Counted from the stretch's first letter, positions 54,462 through 63,982 are shown. The stretch is 64,000 bases of DNA from DATFQI01 sp963831105 (GCA_963831105.1 CAWHOS010000003.1:1178001-1242000); one strand, 5' to 3'. The notes: generated by a model from the sequence alone, not told the origin. A program made the numbers and translations.

Positions 54462-55001
54462 CTACTCGTCCACCGTTCGCAGCGGGGTGCGGTCGAGCGG
54501 CTCCGCGAGCAGCATCTCCTTGGTGAAGATGAGGTCGGAGCGGTTGTAGTCGGACATCTCGTAGTCGTGGCCCATCGTGATCGCGTCGAACGGGCACGCG
54601 ACCTCGCAGTAGCCGCAGAAGATGCAGCGCGACAGGTTGATCTCGTAGACGGCGGCGTAGCGCTCGCCGGCGCTGACGCGGTTGTCGGGGGTGTTCTCGG
54701 CGGCCACGACGCGGATGCAGTCGGCCGGGCACGCGGCGGCGCACAGCGAGCAGCCGACGCACTTCTCCAGGCCCGTGTCCTCGAAGCGGTGCAGCTTGTG
54801 GCGGCCGCGGAAGCGCGGGAAGACCGGCGTCTTCTCCTCGGGGTACTGGATCGTCTGCGGCTTCTCGACGAAGCGCCCGAGCGTCGTGCGCAGGCCCTTC
54901 AGGGTCGCGCCGAAGGCGCGGTAGGCGCCGCCGGCGGCGCCCGGCGAGGGCGCGCGCTGCACGGCGATGACGTCGTCGCCGGGTGACCAGCGTTCGGGCA
55001 T
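54462..55001 (-). CDS. nuoI: NADH-quinone oxidoreductase subunit I
   Basis: 179-residue peripheral subunit carrying two [4Fe-4S] clusters (N6a, N6b). Both CxxCxxCxxxCP motifs are complete: CVGCSLCAAACP and CIFCGYCEVACP. An N-terminal amphipathic segment (FGATLKGLRTTLGRF) docks it to the membrane arm, followed by the TIQYPEE and FRGRHKLHRFEDTG segments typical of NuoI. It starts where the nuoH stop lies (TAA at 55003-55001 overlaps the ATG region), giving tight coupling. Confidence 0.97.
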   Translation of the reverse strand: MPERWSPGDDVIAVQRAPSPGAAGGAYRAFGATLKGLRTTLGRFVEKPQTIQYPEEKTPVFPRFRGRHKLHRFEDTGLEKCVGCSLCAAACPADCIRVVAAENTPDNRVSAGERYAAVYEINLSRCIFCGYCEVACPFDAITMGHDYEMSDYNRSDLIFTKEMLLAEPLDRTPLRTVDE

Positions 55002-56026
55002 TACAGAACCACCACCAGGATCGCGGTCACGAGGGCGTTGAGCGTCGCCAGCGGCAGGAAGACCTTCCAGCCGAGCGACATCAGCTGGTCGTAGCGCAGC
55101 CGCGGCAGCGTGGCGCGCACCCAGATGAAGAGGAAGACGAAGAACAGCATCTTCACCAGCACGACGATGGGGTCCACCCACGTCGGCGGGTCGATGCCGA
55201 ACGGCAGCAGCCAGCCGCCGAAGAACAGCGTCACCGTCAGCAGCGAGACGACGACGATGTTGAGGTACTCCGCGGCGAAGTACGCGGCGAAGCGGCCGCC
55301 GCCGTACTCCGTGTTGTAGCCGCCGACGAGCTCCGCGTCGGCCTCCGGGAGGTCGAACGGCGGGCGGTTGGTCTCCGCGTAGCCGGCGACGAGGAAGATG
55401 ATGAAGCCGACGAGCTGCGGCAGCACGAACCAGGTCTTGTCGGCCTGCGCCTCGACGATCTCCGTCATCGACAGCGACCCGGTCATCATCACCACGCCGA
55501 CGAGCGCGAGCCCCTGCGCGACCTCGTAGGAGATCAGCTGCGCGGCGGAGCGCATCGCGCCGAGGAACGAGTACTTCGAGCCCGAAGCCCAGCCGCCGAG
55601 CATCAGCCCGTAGAACGCGATCGCGCCGAACGCGAACGCGAACAGGATGCCGATGCTCGGGTCGACCCCGTAGAGGCCGACCTCCGTGCCGAAGATGTCG
55701 ACCGTGTTGGAGAACGGGACGATCGCGATCGTCGCGACGGCGGTCAGCATCGAGATCGCGGGCGCGATCGCGAACAGCCACCCGATCGAGGTGCGCGGGC
55801 GGAACTGCTGCTTGAACAGCAGCTTCCCGATGTCGGCCATCGGCTGCAGCGCCCCGTAGGGGCCGACGCGGTTGGGCCCGTAGCGGTACTGGAAGCGGCC
55901 GAGCAGCTTGCGCTCGGCCAGCAGCGCGATCGGCACCAGGTTGAAGACGAGCGCGAAGATCGCGACCGCCTTGAGGATCTGGATCCACCACGCCTCGTAG
56001 TAGCCGACCTCGGCGAAGACGATCAT
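55001..56026 (-). CDS. nuoH: NADH-quinone oxidoreductase subunit H
   Basis: 341-residue membrane subunit forming the quinone chamber of complex I. Eight helices are predicted; signatures are LLAERKLLGRFQYRYGPNRVGPYGALQPMADIGKLLFKQ (residues 35-73), GWASGSKYSFLGAMRSAAQLISYE, and ETNRPPFDLPEADAELVGGYNTEYGG in the acidic loop near the quinone site. Ends with IWVRATLPRLRYDQLMSLGW. ATG overlaps the nuoG stop (ATGA). Confidence 0.97.
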   Translation of the reverse strand: MIVFAEVGYYEAWWIQILKAVAIFALVFNLVPIALLAERKLLGRFQYRYGPNRVGPYGALQPMADIGKLLFKQQFRPRTSIGWLFAIAPAISMLTAVATIAIVPFSNTVDIFGTEVGLYGVDPSIGILFAFAFGAIAFYGLMLGGWASGSKYSFLGAMRSAAQLISYEVAQGLALVGVVMMTGSLSMTEIVEAQADKTWFVLPQLVGFIIFLVAGYAETNRPPFDLPEADAELVGGYNTEYGGGRFAAYFAAEYLNIVVVSLLTVTLFFGGWLLPFGIDPPTWVDPIVVLVKMLFFVFLFIWVRATLPRLRYDQLMSLGWKVFLPLATLNALVTAILVVVL

Positions 56027-58635
56027 GTGGAGCCGTCCTCGGACTGGTTCGGACCCGCGGGCGGGATGTCGAGCGGAGCGGAGGGCGGCATCTCCGCGAG
56101 GCCCTCGGCGGCCGGGGTCGCGATCGCCGCGGCGGCGCTCGCCTCCGGCGCGCCCGGACCGCCGACCTTGCGCACCTCGACCATCGGCGCGGTGAGCACG
56201 TTGGCGGGCTGGTCGTGCGTGCCCTCGGCGAGGAACACGGAGCCGCCCGGGACGGCGGCGCGCAGCTTCACGGCGCCCTTGACGCGGGTCCCGTTGGAGC
56301 CGACCTCGACCTGGTCGCCCTCGCGGATGCCGAGCCGCTCGGCGTCGGCCGGCGAGAGCTCGACGATCTGGCGCGGGCGCAGGAAGCGCAGCGAGGGCGA
56401 GACGTCGACCTCCTTCGAGCTCCAGAGCGAGCGGAACGTGCCGAGGCGCAGCGCATCGCCCTTCGAGGCCACGGCGTCCGGGACCTCGAGCTTGGCGGGC
56501 TCCCATGCGGCGACCTCGAACTTCGCCGCCGCCTCGGAGACGGGCCAGCGGATGCCGCGGCCGCCGATCGCGTCGAGCGTCAGGCCCGCGTAGAACGGCA
56601 CCGCCTCGAACAGCAGGCTCGAGGCCATCGGGCCCGTGCGGACGCCGAGCTCGAGCCCGGTGCGCTCGGCCACCTCGGCGATCACCTGCCACAGCGGCCG
56701 CACGCCGGAGCCGCTGAGCTGGTCCGGGCCCTTCGGGCGGCCGATCGCGGGCCGCAGGCGCTGCACGCGCCCGTCCGGGTGGGTGATCGTCCCCTCCTTC
56801 TCGGCGTAGGCCTCGGCGGGGAAGACGACGTCGGCGTGCTCGCGGATCGTGTCCGTGAGCACGGAGTCGACCGCGATCACCGTCTGGGCGGTGCCGAGCG
56901 CGGCCTCCCAGGCGGGGCGGTCGGGGAACGCGCGCAGCGGGTCGGCGTGGTGCAGCCAGACCGTCGACAGCTCGCCGCCGGCGAGCGCCGCGGCGATGCC
57001 CGCCGCGTCCTTGGCGGGCTCCGCGAGCGTCTCATAGCCCGGGCCGTGGCCGGGGGCGAAGCCGGCCTCGCGCAGGCCGCGCGCGTTGGTGGAGGACGGC
57101 GCCTCGAGCAGGCCGCCGCCGTCGCGGCCCGAGAGGCCCAGGCGCGAGACCACGTTGAGCAGCGCGCGCGCCGCCTGGGCGCCGCCTGGCCCTGAGAGCA
57201 GGCGCTCGCCGTAGACGATCACCAGGTCCTCGGCGCCCTTGAGGAAGTCCGCGAGGTCCTGCACGGCGCCGGCGCTCGAGCCGGCCGTGCTGGCGGCCCC
57301 GCCGAGGTTGCCGCGGTCGCCCGACAGCGCCGCGTCGAGCGCGACGAGCAGCGCCTCGCCCGTGCCGGGCGAGTGGCGCAGCGTGAGCTCGGCGTGCGTG
57401 TCGAGCGCGGTCGGCCGCGCGCTGGCGACGCCGACGCGCACGCCGTTGCGGCGCACGCCCTTGCGGATGCGCAGGTCCCAGACCGGCGCGTCGTCGATCG
57501 GGTCGGCGTCGAGCAGCAGCACCGCGTGGGCGAACTCGAGGTCCGAGACCGTCGCCTGCAGCGCCGGGTCGGCGAGCGCGCGCGCGACGTCGAGCGGCAG
57601 CTCGCCCTCCGGCCGGGCCGACAGGTGGCCCGAGCCGAGCCCGTCGCGCAGCAGCTTGGCGAGGAGGAACGCCTCCTCGTTGGTGGTCTCGCCGCCGGCC
57701 AGCGCGGCGGTCTTGGCGCCCGCCTTCTCCAGCGCGCGCGCCGCAGTCGACAACGCCTTCTCCCAGCTCGCGGGCTGCAGCGAGGTGCCCTCGCGCACGA
57801 GCGGTTGCACGAGCCGCTCGTCCGTGTGCACGTGCTGGTAGGCGAAGCGGCCCTTGTCGCACAGCCAGCCGTCGTCGACCTCGTCGTGGTCGCGCGCGAG
57901 CACGCGCATCACGCGCTCGTCGCGGACGGTCAGCTCGACGTTGCACTGCGCGGGGCAGAGCGTGCAGACCGTGCCCGCGCCCTCGATGTCCCACGGGCGC
58001 GCGCGGAAGCGGTACGCGCGCGAGGTGAGCGCGCCGACCGGGCACAGCTCGATGATGTTGCCGCTGAACGGCGCAACGTAGGGATGGCCGTCGAAGGTGC
58101 CGACGAACGAGTGCGCGCCGCGCTCGAGCAGGACGAGCTGGTAGTCCTCGGCGATCTCCTGCGAGAAGCGCACGCAGCGGTAGCAGAGGATGCAGCGCTC
58201 GCGGTCGATCGCGATCAGCGGCGACAGCTCCAGCGGCTTCTTGAAGTGGCGCTTGGGCTCGATGAAGCGCGAGGTGCCCGGGCCCCAGCCGTAGGTGATG
58301 TCCTGCAGCGGGCACTCGCCGCCCTTGTCGCAGACCGGGCAGTCGAGCGGGTGGTTGATGAGCAGGAACTCGACCACCGCGCGCTGGGCGTCGTGCACGC
58401 GCTCGGTCTGCGTGTGGACGACCATGCCGTCCTTGACCGGCGTCGAGCACGCGGTCTGCAGCTTCGGGATCCCCTCGATCTCGACCAGGCACATGCGGCA
58501 GGCGCCGACGGGCTGGCCGAGCTTGGGCTCGTAACAGAAGACGGGGATCTCGACGTCGCCGTACTTGGCGGCGTCGACCAGCATCGCGTTCTCGGGCGCG
58601 GAGACCTCCAGCCCGTCGATCGAGAACGTGATCAT
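56023..58635 (-). CDS. nuoG: NADH-quinone oxidoreductase subunit G
   Basis: 870-residue peripheral subunit with the electron chain clusters. N-terminal [2Fe-2S]: CYEPKLGQPVGACRMCLVE, then Cys67 in TACSTP. N5 histidine-type and N4 sites: HPLDCPVCDKGGECPLQD and CILCYRCVRFSQE with ELCPVGALTS. The molybdopterin-like domain begins with TVCTLCPAQCNVE and the later GWLCDKGRFAY Cys, which matches the ligand set for cluster N7. A C-terminal molydop-binding barrel (ELSPADAERLGIREGDQVEV) and a long Ala/Pro tail complete it. It starts 20 bp after nuoF. Confidence 0.95.
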   Translation of the reverse strand: MITFSIDGLEVSAPENAMLVDAAKYGDVEIPVFCYEPKLGQPVGACRMCLVEIEGIPKLQTACSTPVKDGMVVHTQTERVHDAQRAVVEFLLINHPLDCPVCDKGGECPLQDITYGWGPGTSRFIEPKRHFKKPLELSPLIAIDRERCILCYRCVRFSQEIAEDYQLVLLERGAHSFVGTFDGHPYVAPFSGNIIELCPVGALTSRAYRFRARPWDIEGAGTVCTLCPAQCNVELTVRDERVMRVLARDHDEVDDGWLCDKGRFAYQHVHTDERLVQPLVREGTSLQPASWEKALSTAARALEKAGAKTAALAGGETTNEEAFLLAKLLRDGLGSGHLSARPEGELPLDVARALADPALQATVSDLEFAHAVLLLDADPIDDAPVWDLRIRKGVRRNGVRVGVASARPTALDTHAELTLRHSPGTGEALLVALDAALSGDRGNLGGAASTAGSSAGAVQDLADFLKGAEDLVIVYGERLLSGPGGAQAARALLNVVSRLGLSGRDGGGLLEAPSSTNARGLREAGFAPGHGPGYETLAEPAKDAAGIAAALAGGELSTVWLHHADPLRAFPDRPAWEAALGTAQTVIAVDSVLTDTIREHADVVFPAEAYAEKEGTITHPDGRVQRLRPAIGRPKGPDQLSGSGVRPLWQVIAEVAERTGLELGVRTGPMASSLLFEAVPFYAGLTLDAIGGRGIRWPVSEAAAKFEVAAWEPAKLEVPDAVASKGDALRLGTFRSLWSSKEVDVSPSLRFLRPRQIVELSPADAERLGIREGDQVEVGSNGTRVKGAVKLRAAVPGGSVFLAEGTHDQPANVLTAPMVEVRKVGGPGAPEASAAAAIATPAAEGLAEMPPSAPLDIPPAGPNQSEDGST

Positions 58636-58655
58636 GTGGGTCGCGGGGCGGGGCA

Positions 58656-60011
58656 CTAGACCGGCACCGCCGTCGGGTCGTTGCCGGCGGGCTCGCGCAT
58701 CGGGCCCGGGCCGGCGTTGCGGCCGCGGTTGACCTGCGGGATCGCCAGGCCGAGCCCGTTGCGCTCGCGCGCGGCCTCGATGTGCTCCTCGAACTCGGCG
58801 CGGAAGTGCTTGATCATCGAGCCGATCGGCATCGCCATCGCGTCGCCGAGCACGCACAGGCAGTTGCCGATGATCTGCTCGCAGACCGACGCCGTGATGT
58901 CGAGGTCCATCGGGGTCGCCTCGCCCGACTGGACGCGCTCGAGCATCTTCACGGTCCAGTTGGTGCCCTCGCGGCACGGCGTGCACTTGCCGCAGGACTC
59001 GTGGCGGTAGAACTTCGCCGTCTTGAGCGCCACGTCGACGATCGAGACGGAGTCGTCGACGACGATGATCGCGCCCGAGCCGAGCATCGAGCCCGCCTTG
59101 GCGAGCGCGTCGAAGTCGTAGGGCAGGTCGAGGTGCTCGTCGGAGCCGGTCAGCACCGGGGCGCTCGAGCCGCCGGGGAACCAGGCCTTGACCGTGCGCC
59201 CCTCGGGGGGCCCGCCCGCGAGGTCGAAGATGATCTCGCGCGAGGGGACGCCGAGCTCGACCTCGTAGTTGCCGGGCCGGCGCACGTTGCCCGAGACGGA
59301 GACGACCTTCGTGCCCGTCGAGGTCTCCGTGCCGATCTCGGCGTACTTCTGGCCGCCCATCTCGAGCACGATCGGGACGTTCATCAGCGTCTCGACGTTG
59401 TTGATCAGCGTCGGGCCCTTGTAGAGGCCCTGGATCGCCGGGAACGGCGGCTTCAGGCGCGGGTTGCCGCGCTTGCCCTCCAGCGCGTCCAGCAGCGCGG
59501 TCTCCTCGCCGCAGATGTAGGCGCCGGCGCCGCGGTGCACGACGAGGTCGAGCGTGTGGCTGGAGCCGAGGATCTTCTCGCCGATGTAGCCCTTCTTGCG
59601 CGCCTCGGCGACCGCGGCGTCGAGCACGTCGGCCTGGTGGGCGTACTCGCCGCGGATGAAGATGAACGACTTGTTGGCGCCGATCGCGTAGGCGCCGATG
59701 ATGATCCCCTCGATCAGCTGATGCGGGTTCTTCTGCATCAGCTCGCGGTCCTTGAAGGTGCCGGGCTCGGACTCGTCCGCGTTGCACACGAGGTACTTGT
59801 CCATCGCGCCCTTCGGGATGAAGGACATCTTCTTGCCCATCGCGAAGCCGGCGCCGCCGCGGCCGCGCACGTTGGAGGCGAGCATCTCCTCCAGCACCTT
59901 CTGCGGCTCCATCTTCAGCGCCTTGCGCAGCATCTTGTAGCCGCCGCGCTTCTCGTAGACGCCCAGTGTGTTCAGGCCCGGCTCGTCCAGGTCCTTGTAG
60001 AGGACTTCCAT
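58656..60011 (-). CDS. nuoF: NADH-quinone oxidoreductase subunit F
   Basis: 451-residue NADH-oxidising subunit holding FMN and cluster N3. The FMN/NADH site is SNVRGRGGAGFAMGKKM (residues 49-65) and CNADESEPGTFKDRELM. Further signatures are GAGAYICGEETALLDALEGKRGNPRLKPPFPA and the N3 motif ESCGKCTPCREGTNW with the last Cys in IGNCLCVLGD. The extra C-terminal tail (GRNAGPGPMREPAGNDPTA) is unconserved. The ATG lies 4 bp after the nuoE stop. Confidence 0.97.
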   Translation of the reverse strand: MEVLYKDLDEPGLNTLGVYEKRGGYKMLRKALKMEPQKVLEEMLASNVRGRGGAGFAMGKKMSFIPKGAMDKYLVCNADESEPGTFKDRELMQKNPHQLIEGIIIGAYAIGANKSFIFIRGEYAHQADVLDAAVAEARKKGYIGEKILGSSHTLDLVVHRGAGAYICGEETALLDALEGKRGNPRLKPPFPAIQGLYKGPTLINNVETLMNVPIVLEMGGQKYAEIGTETSTGTKVVSVSGNVRRPGNYEVELGVPSREIIFDLAGGPPEGRTVKAWFPGGSSAPVLTGSDEHLDLPYDFDALAKAGSMLGSGAIIVVDDSVSIVDVALKTAKFYRHESCGKCTPCREGTNWTVKMLERVQSGEATPMDLDITASVCEQIIGNCLCVLGDAMAMPIGSMIKHFRAEFEEHIEAARERNGLGLAIPQVNRGRNAGPGPMREPAGNDPTAVPV

Positions 60012-60015
60012 GGAG

Positions 60016-60648
60016 TCAGGCCTCCTTCCAGTGATCTACGGCCTTCTTGCGGCGCTTGAGCTGCTTGGCCTCCAGCACGGGCCGGCCCTCGAGCACGTCG
60101 TCGACGATCGTGCGGCAGTCCTCGGGCTCGAGCGGCCCGACGTACTCGCCGTCGACGGAGGCCATCGGCCCGATGTCGCAGGCGCCGAGGCACTCGAACG
60201 AGCGCACGTTGAAGCGCGGGTCGTCGCCGGCGGCGGAGAGCATCGCGTCGTAGAGCGCGTCCGCGCCGAGCAGCGAGCACGAGATGTTCGTGCACACGTA
60301 GACCTGGTGCTCGCCCACGGGCACGGTGTCGAACATGTCGTAGAACGTCGCCACGGCGGTCAGGTACGCGGGCGTCAGGCGCATCACGCACGCGGCCTGC
60401 TCGATCGCGGTCGGCGAGCACCAGCCGTGCTCGCGCTGCACGACCTTCAGCGCCGGGATCGCGGCCGAGCGCACGTCCGGGTACTTGGCCATCTGCGCCT
60501 CGATCTCGCGCCGGGTCTCCTCGGGCACGAACGTCGTCGCGGGGTCGGGGACGACCGCCGGGTCCTTCGTGAGGTCGGCCGCCTCGTCCCAGCCCGGGAC
60601 GCGCGAGCCGTGCGCGAAGCGCTTGACCTTGCTCGGGTCGATCGCCAT
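60016..60648 (-). CDS. nuoE: NADH-quinone oxidoreductase subunit E
   Basis: 210-residue thioredoxin-fold subunit with [2Fe-2S] cluster N1a. Cluster ligands are in VCTNISCSLLGA and SFECLGACDIGPMASVDGEY. The helical N-terminus contains the SAAIPALKVVQREHGW family segment. The C-terminus has a basic tail (KQLKRRKKAVDHWKEA) longer than in E. coli. It starts 4 bp after nuoD. Confidence 0.96.
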   Translation of the reverse strand: MAIDPSKVKRFAHGSRVPGWDEAADLTKDPAVVPDPATTFVPEETRREIEAQMAKYPDVRSAAIPALKVVQREHGWCSPTAIEQAACVMRLTPAYLTAVATFYDMFDTVPVGEHQVYVCTNISCSLLGADALYDAMLSAAGDDPRFNVRSFECLGACDIGPMASVDGEYVGPLEPEDCRTIVDDVLEGRPVLEAKQLKRRKKAVDHWKEA

Positions 60649-60652
60649 CGGC

Positions 60653-61927
60653 TTAGCGGTCGATCCCGCCGAGGATCGGGTCGAGCATGGCGAGCGTCGC
60701 GATCAGGTCGGCGATGTAGGTGTCGCGGACCATCTCGCCGAACGCCTGCAGGTTCACGAACGAGGGGTCGCGCATGTGCACGCGCGCCGGCTTGGAGGAG
60801 CCGTCGGAGCGCACGAAGCAGGCGAGCTCCCCGCGCGGCGACTCGATCGGGTAGTAGGCCTCGCCCGGCGGCACGCGGAAGCCCTCGGTCACGAGCTTGA
60901 AGTGGTGGATCAGCGCCTCCATCGAGGTCGCCAGCTCGTGCCGCGGCGGCAGCGCGTACTTGCGGTCGGGCGTGATGTACGGGCCCTCGGGCAGGCCGTC
61001 GAGCGCCTGCTCGATGATCTTCACCGACTCGCGCATCTCGGCCATCCGCACGCGGTAGCGGTCGTAGTTGTCGCCGACGGTGCCGACCGGGATCTTGAAG
61101 TCGAAGTGGTCGTAGCTCGAGTACGGCGCGGCCTTGCGCAGGTCCCACGGGTTGCCGGTCGCGCGCAGCAGCGGGCCGGTGACGCCGAAGTCCAGCAGCG
61201 TCTGCTCGTCGACGGCGGCGACGCCGCGCAGGCGCTGCAGGACGATCTGGTTCTTGTCGATCAGCGCCTCGAACTGGTCGATGCGCTCCGGGAAGTCCTT
61301 GCAGAACGCGCGCACGCGCTGCTCGAAGCCGACGGGGATGTCGTCCATCACGCCGCCGACCTGGATGTAGCGCGTGTGCATGCGCTGGCCCGAGGACATC
61401 TCGAACAGGTCCAGCACGCGGTCGCGGTCGCGCCAGCCGTACCAGAAGATCGAGATCGCGCCGAGGTCGAGCGCGCCCGTGGCGAGCCAGATCAGGTGCG
61501 AGGCGATCCGGTTGAGCTCGAGGTGGATGACGCGCAGGTACTGCGCGCGCGGCGGCACGTCGAGGCCGATCAGCGTCTCGACGGCGCCGCAGAAGGCCAT
61601 CGCGTTGAAGTAGTAGGAGAGGTAGTCCATCCGCTCGACGACGGGGATGACCTTCCAGTACGCCTTGTCCTCGGCGGTCTTCTCGATGCCGGTGTGGACG
61701 TAGCCGATGATCGGCTTGATGTCGCGCACGACCTCGCCCTCGAGCGTGGTCAGCAGCCGCAGCACCCCGTGCGTGGCGGGGTGGTGCGGGCCCATGTTGA
61801 GCGTGAGCAGCTCTTGGTCGCCCTCGCCCTCGTGGGCGATGTGGGAGAGCTCGACCGACTCCTCCATCTCGCGATAGGAGAGGGCCCGCCCACCCGTCCC
61901 CGGCCTGCGGACCTCGGGCGTGCTCAT
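60653..61927 (-). CDS. nuoD: NADH-quinone oxidoreductase subunit D
   Basis: 424-residue 49-kDa-type subunit lining the quinone site, related to NiFe hydrogenase large subunits. Signatures are LNMGPHHPATHGVLRLL (residues 44-60), IGYVHTGIEKTAEDKAYWKVIPVVERMDYLS, and SPRGELACFVRSDGSSKPARVHMRDPSFVNLQ near the end. The quinone-binding His in HPATHG and Tyr region are present. The N-terminus has about 35 extra residues ahead of the core. ATG overlaps the nuoC stop (ATGA). Confidence 0.97.
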   Translation of the reverse strand: MSTPEVRRPGTGGRALSYREMEESVELSHIAHEGEGDQELLTLNMGPHHPATHGVLRLLTTLEGEVVRDIKPIIGYVHTGIEKTAEDKAYWKVIPVVERMDYLSYYFNAMAFCGAVETLIGLDVPPRAQYLRVIHLELNRIASHLIWLATGALDLGAISIFWYGWRDRDRVLDLFEMSSGQRMHTRYIQVGGVMDDIPVGFEQRVRAFCKDFPERIDQFEALIDKNQIVLQRLRGVAAVDEQTLLDFGVTGPLLRATGNPWDLRKAAPYSSYDHFDFKIPVGTVGDNYDRYRVRMAEMRESVKIIEQALDGLPEGPYITPDRKYALPPRHELATSMEALIHHFKLVTEGFRVPPGEAYYPIESPRGELACFVRSDGSSKPARVHMRDPSFVNLQAFGEMVRDTYIADLIATLAMLDPILGGIDR

Positions 61928-62433
61928 TGCGTGTACCTCGGCAGGCGCGGCTCGTTGTGCGTGAAGAAGACCGGCTCGCCGCCGACCGGGAAGTCGCGGC
62001 GCTGCGGGTGCCCCTCGTAGTCCTCGGGCATGAGGATCCGGCGCAGGTCCGGATGGCCGTCGAAGACGACGCCGAACATGTCCCAGATCTCGCGCTCCTG
62101 GTGGTCGGCGGTCGGCCACTCGGGCGTCACGCTCGGCACGTGCGGGTCGTCGATCGTCACGCGCACCTTGACCGTGATGCGGTCCACGGTGGACATGTCG
62201 AGCAGCTCGTAGTGCACGCCGAGGCGCGGCTCCTCGGGGAAGTAGTCCACGCCGTGCACCGAGGCCAGGAAGCCGTAGCCCTTCTCGCGCAGGTGCTCGA
62301 GCGTGCCCTGCACGCTCTCGCGCGTGACCGTCAGCGCCGCCTTGTCGCGGAAGTACGTCGTGTCGAGCACGCCGTCCGCGTCGCGGTCGCGCAGCTCCTG
62401 GGCGATCAGCTCGAGGCCGGTGGCGTCAGGCAC
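61924..62433 (-). CDS. nuoC: NADH-quinone oxidoreductase subunit C
   Basis: 169-residue 30-kDa-type subunit. The family signature EREIWDMFGVVFDGHPDLRRILMPEDYEGHPQRRDFP spans residues 113-149. The N-terminal alpha/beta domain (FLASVHGVDYFPEEPRLGVHYELL) is also recognisable. GTG start at 62433, overlapping nuoB by 8 bp. It is separate from nuoD rather than fused as in E. coli. Confidence 0.96.
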   Translation of the reverse strand: MPDATGLELIAQELRDRDADGVLDTTYFRDKAALTVTRESVQGTLEHLREKGYGFLASVHGVDYFPEEPRLGVHYELLDMSTVDRITVKVRVTIDDPHVPSVTPEWPTADHQEREIWDMFGVVFDGHPDLRRILMPEDYEGHPQRRDFPVGGEPVFFTHNEPRLPRYTQ

Positions 62434-63112
62434 TCGTGCCCATCCTGCCGCCGCCCGACACGCCGATGGAATGGCCGGCGACCGGATCCGAGGCGGCCGA
62501 CTCCAGGACCTCCTCGGTGCCGCGGCCGCCGTAGCGCGTGCGCCAGTCCATGTCGGGGTTGCTCAGGATCGCCGTGCGCAGCTTGAGGATCCCGTGCATG
62601 AGCGCCTCGGGACGGGGCGGGCAGCCGGGGACGTGGATGTCGACCGGCATGAACTTGTCGGCCGGCACGATCGCGTAGTTGTTGAAGACGCCCATCGAGG
62701 ACGAGCAGGCGCCCATCGCGATCGTCCACTTCGGCTCGAGCATCTGGTCGTAGATGCGCCGCACGACCGGGGCCATCTTGATCGACACGCGGCCCGAGAT
62801 GATCATCAGGTCGGCCTGGCGCGGGGAGGCGCGGAAGGCCTCCGAGCCGAAGCGGGCGACGTCCACGCGCGCGCCCACGATGGCCATCATCTCGATCGCG
62901 CAGCAGGCGAGCCCGAAGGTGGCCGGGAACATCGCGTTGCCGCGCGCCCAGTTCTGCGCCTTCTCGAGCGTGGTCAGCAGCAGGCTGTCCTCGACGTGCT
63001 TGTCCAGCTCGGGGCCCTCGAGCTCGCCGCGCAGCATCGCGCGGGCCGCGAGCCCTCGCGCGCGGAACTCGCCGTCGGCGCCGTTGCCGAGCTTCTGGCG
63101 CTTCACCTCCAT
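62426..63112 (-). CDS. nuoB: NADH-quinone oxidoreductase subunit B
   Basis: 228-residue subunit carrying terminal [4Fe-4S] cluster N2. The adjacent-Cys motif is in FGLACCAIEMMA, the other ligands in GACSSSMGVFNNY and HVPGCPPRPEALMHGIL. The core begins after about 50 residues of charged N-terminal extension, and the C-terminus (GVSGGGRMGTSA) is unconserved. ATG 63112, overlapping nuoA by 10 bp. Confidence 0.97.
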   Translation of the reverse strand: MEVKRQKLGNGADGEFRARGLAARAMLRGELEGPELDKHVEDSLLLTTLEKAQNWARGNAMFPATFGLACCAIEMMAIVGARVDVARFGSEAFRASPRQADLMIISGRVSIKMAPVVRRIYDQMLEPKWTIAMGACSSSMGVFNNYAIVPADKFMPVDIHVPGCPPRPEALMHGILKLRTAILSNPDMDWRTRYGGRGTEEVLESAASDPVAGHSIGVSGGGRMGTSA

Positions 63113-63465
63113 TCGAGCGCCCCCCTTCTCCAGACGTAGACGAACGCGATCATCAGCAGCACGATGAAGACGATCGTCTCCACCAGCGCGAAGGTGCCGA
63201 AGGCGTCGAGCTGGATCGCCACCGGGTAGAGGAAGATCACCTCGATGTCGAAGAGGATGAACAGCATCGCGATCAGGTAGAAGCTGATCCCGAAGCGGAA
63301 GTTCTTCTTGACCTCCGACGGCAGGCCGCACTCGTATGGATCCGCCGTGGCCTCCTGCTTGCGGAAGTTGCGCGGCCCCAGCAACGCGTTGGCGAACGCG
63401 AAGACCAGGCCGAGGATCGTGCCGAGTCCCACGAACACCAGAGCTGGGAGATACGAGCGGATCAC
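63103..63465 (-). CDS. nuoA: NADH-quinone oxidoreductase subunit A
   Basis: 120-residue three-helix membrane subunit and first gene of the nuo operon. Signatures are DPYECGLPSEVKKNFRFGISFYLIAMLFILFDIEVIFLYP (residues 43-82). GTG start at 63465 with AAGGTGG upstream. The 76-bp gap to the next gene must contain the operon promoter. An inverted repeat GTGC-aattcc-GCAC is visible there, but no confident -10/-35 pair was identified. Confidence 0.96.
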   Translation of the reverse strand: MIRSYLPALVFVGLGTILGLVFAFANALLGPRNFRKQEATADPYECGLPSEVKKNFRFGISFYLIAMLFILFDIEVIFLYPVAIQLDAFGTFALVETIVFIVLLMIAFVYVWRRGALEWR

Positions 63466-63541
63466 GGGGTGAGTTGTACCACCTTGTGCGAACTTGTTAC
63501 TTAGTGCGGAATTGCACGTCGGATCGCGGGTGAGCAGGGTG

Positions 63542-63982
63542 TCACAGCCACCCCCCGGCGCGCATCCCGAGAACGGCGACCACGAACGCCGAGGCGGCCA
63601 TGACGCCGAGCTCGCGCCGCATGATCTGGAGGACGATCGCGTGCTGCTCGGACTCGGGCAGCGCGCGCATCGCCTGCGCGTCGGGCAGCTCGCGGGCCTG
63701 CAGGACGGTGTCCGCGGAGGCGAGCCGGAGCTGCTCGGCGAGGAAGGAGACCCCGAGCGGCGTGAGCCCGTAGACGAGGTGCAGCTCGGGCAGGTCCTCC
63801 CCGAGCGCGACCAGGACGAGCCCGTCCGCGGCGGCCAGCACGGTCAGCGCCTGCCCCGCGCGCAGCGCCCGCCAGAACAGCGTGCCGGGCGTCGAGCGCC
63901 ACCACTGCCAGGCGCCGAGCAGCGCGGCGGCGAGGTTGACGGCGACCATCGCGATGCCGATCCCGGCGTGGAGCGCCGTCAC
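63542..63982 (-). CDS. Membrane protein upstream of nuo
   Basis: 146-residue protein with three to four hydrophobic segments (IGIAMVAVNLAAALLGAWQWW, ALTVLAAADGLVLVALG, LGVMAASAFVVAVLGMRAG) and a charged cytosolic loop (QARELPDAQAMRALPESEQH). Not recognised. GTG start at 63982, apparently overlapping the stop of a further upstream gene (GTGA). It is transcribed towards nuoA, so it might share transcription with the nuo operon. Confidence 0.7.
   Translation of the reverse strand: MTALHAGIGIAMVAVNLAAALLGAWQWWRSTPGTLFWRALRAGQALTVLAAADGLVLVALGEDLPELHLVYGLTPLGVSFLAEQLRLASADTVLQARELPDAQAMRALPESEQHAIVLQIMRRELGVMAASAFVVAVLGMRAGGWL

Noticed and set aside
63466..63541. Specific -35/-10 promoter for the nuo operon
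   Set aside because: The gap must hold a promoter, and GTGC-aattcc-GCAC is visible, but no hexamer pair is convincing enough to place it.
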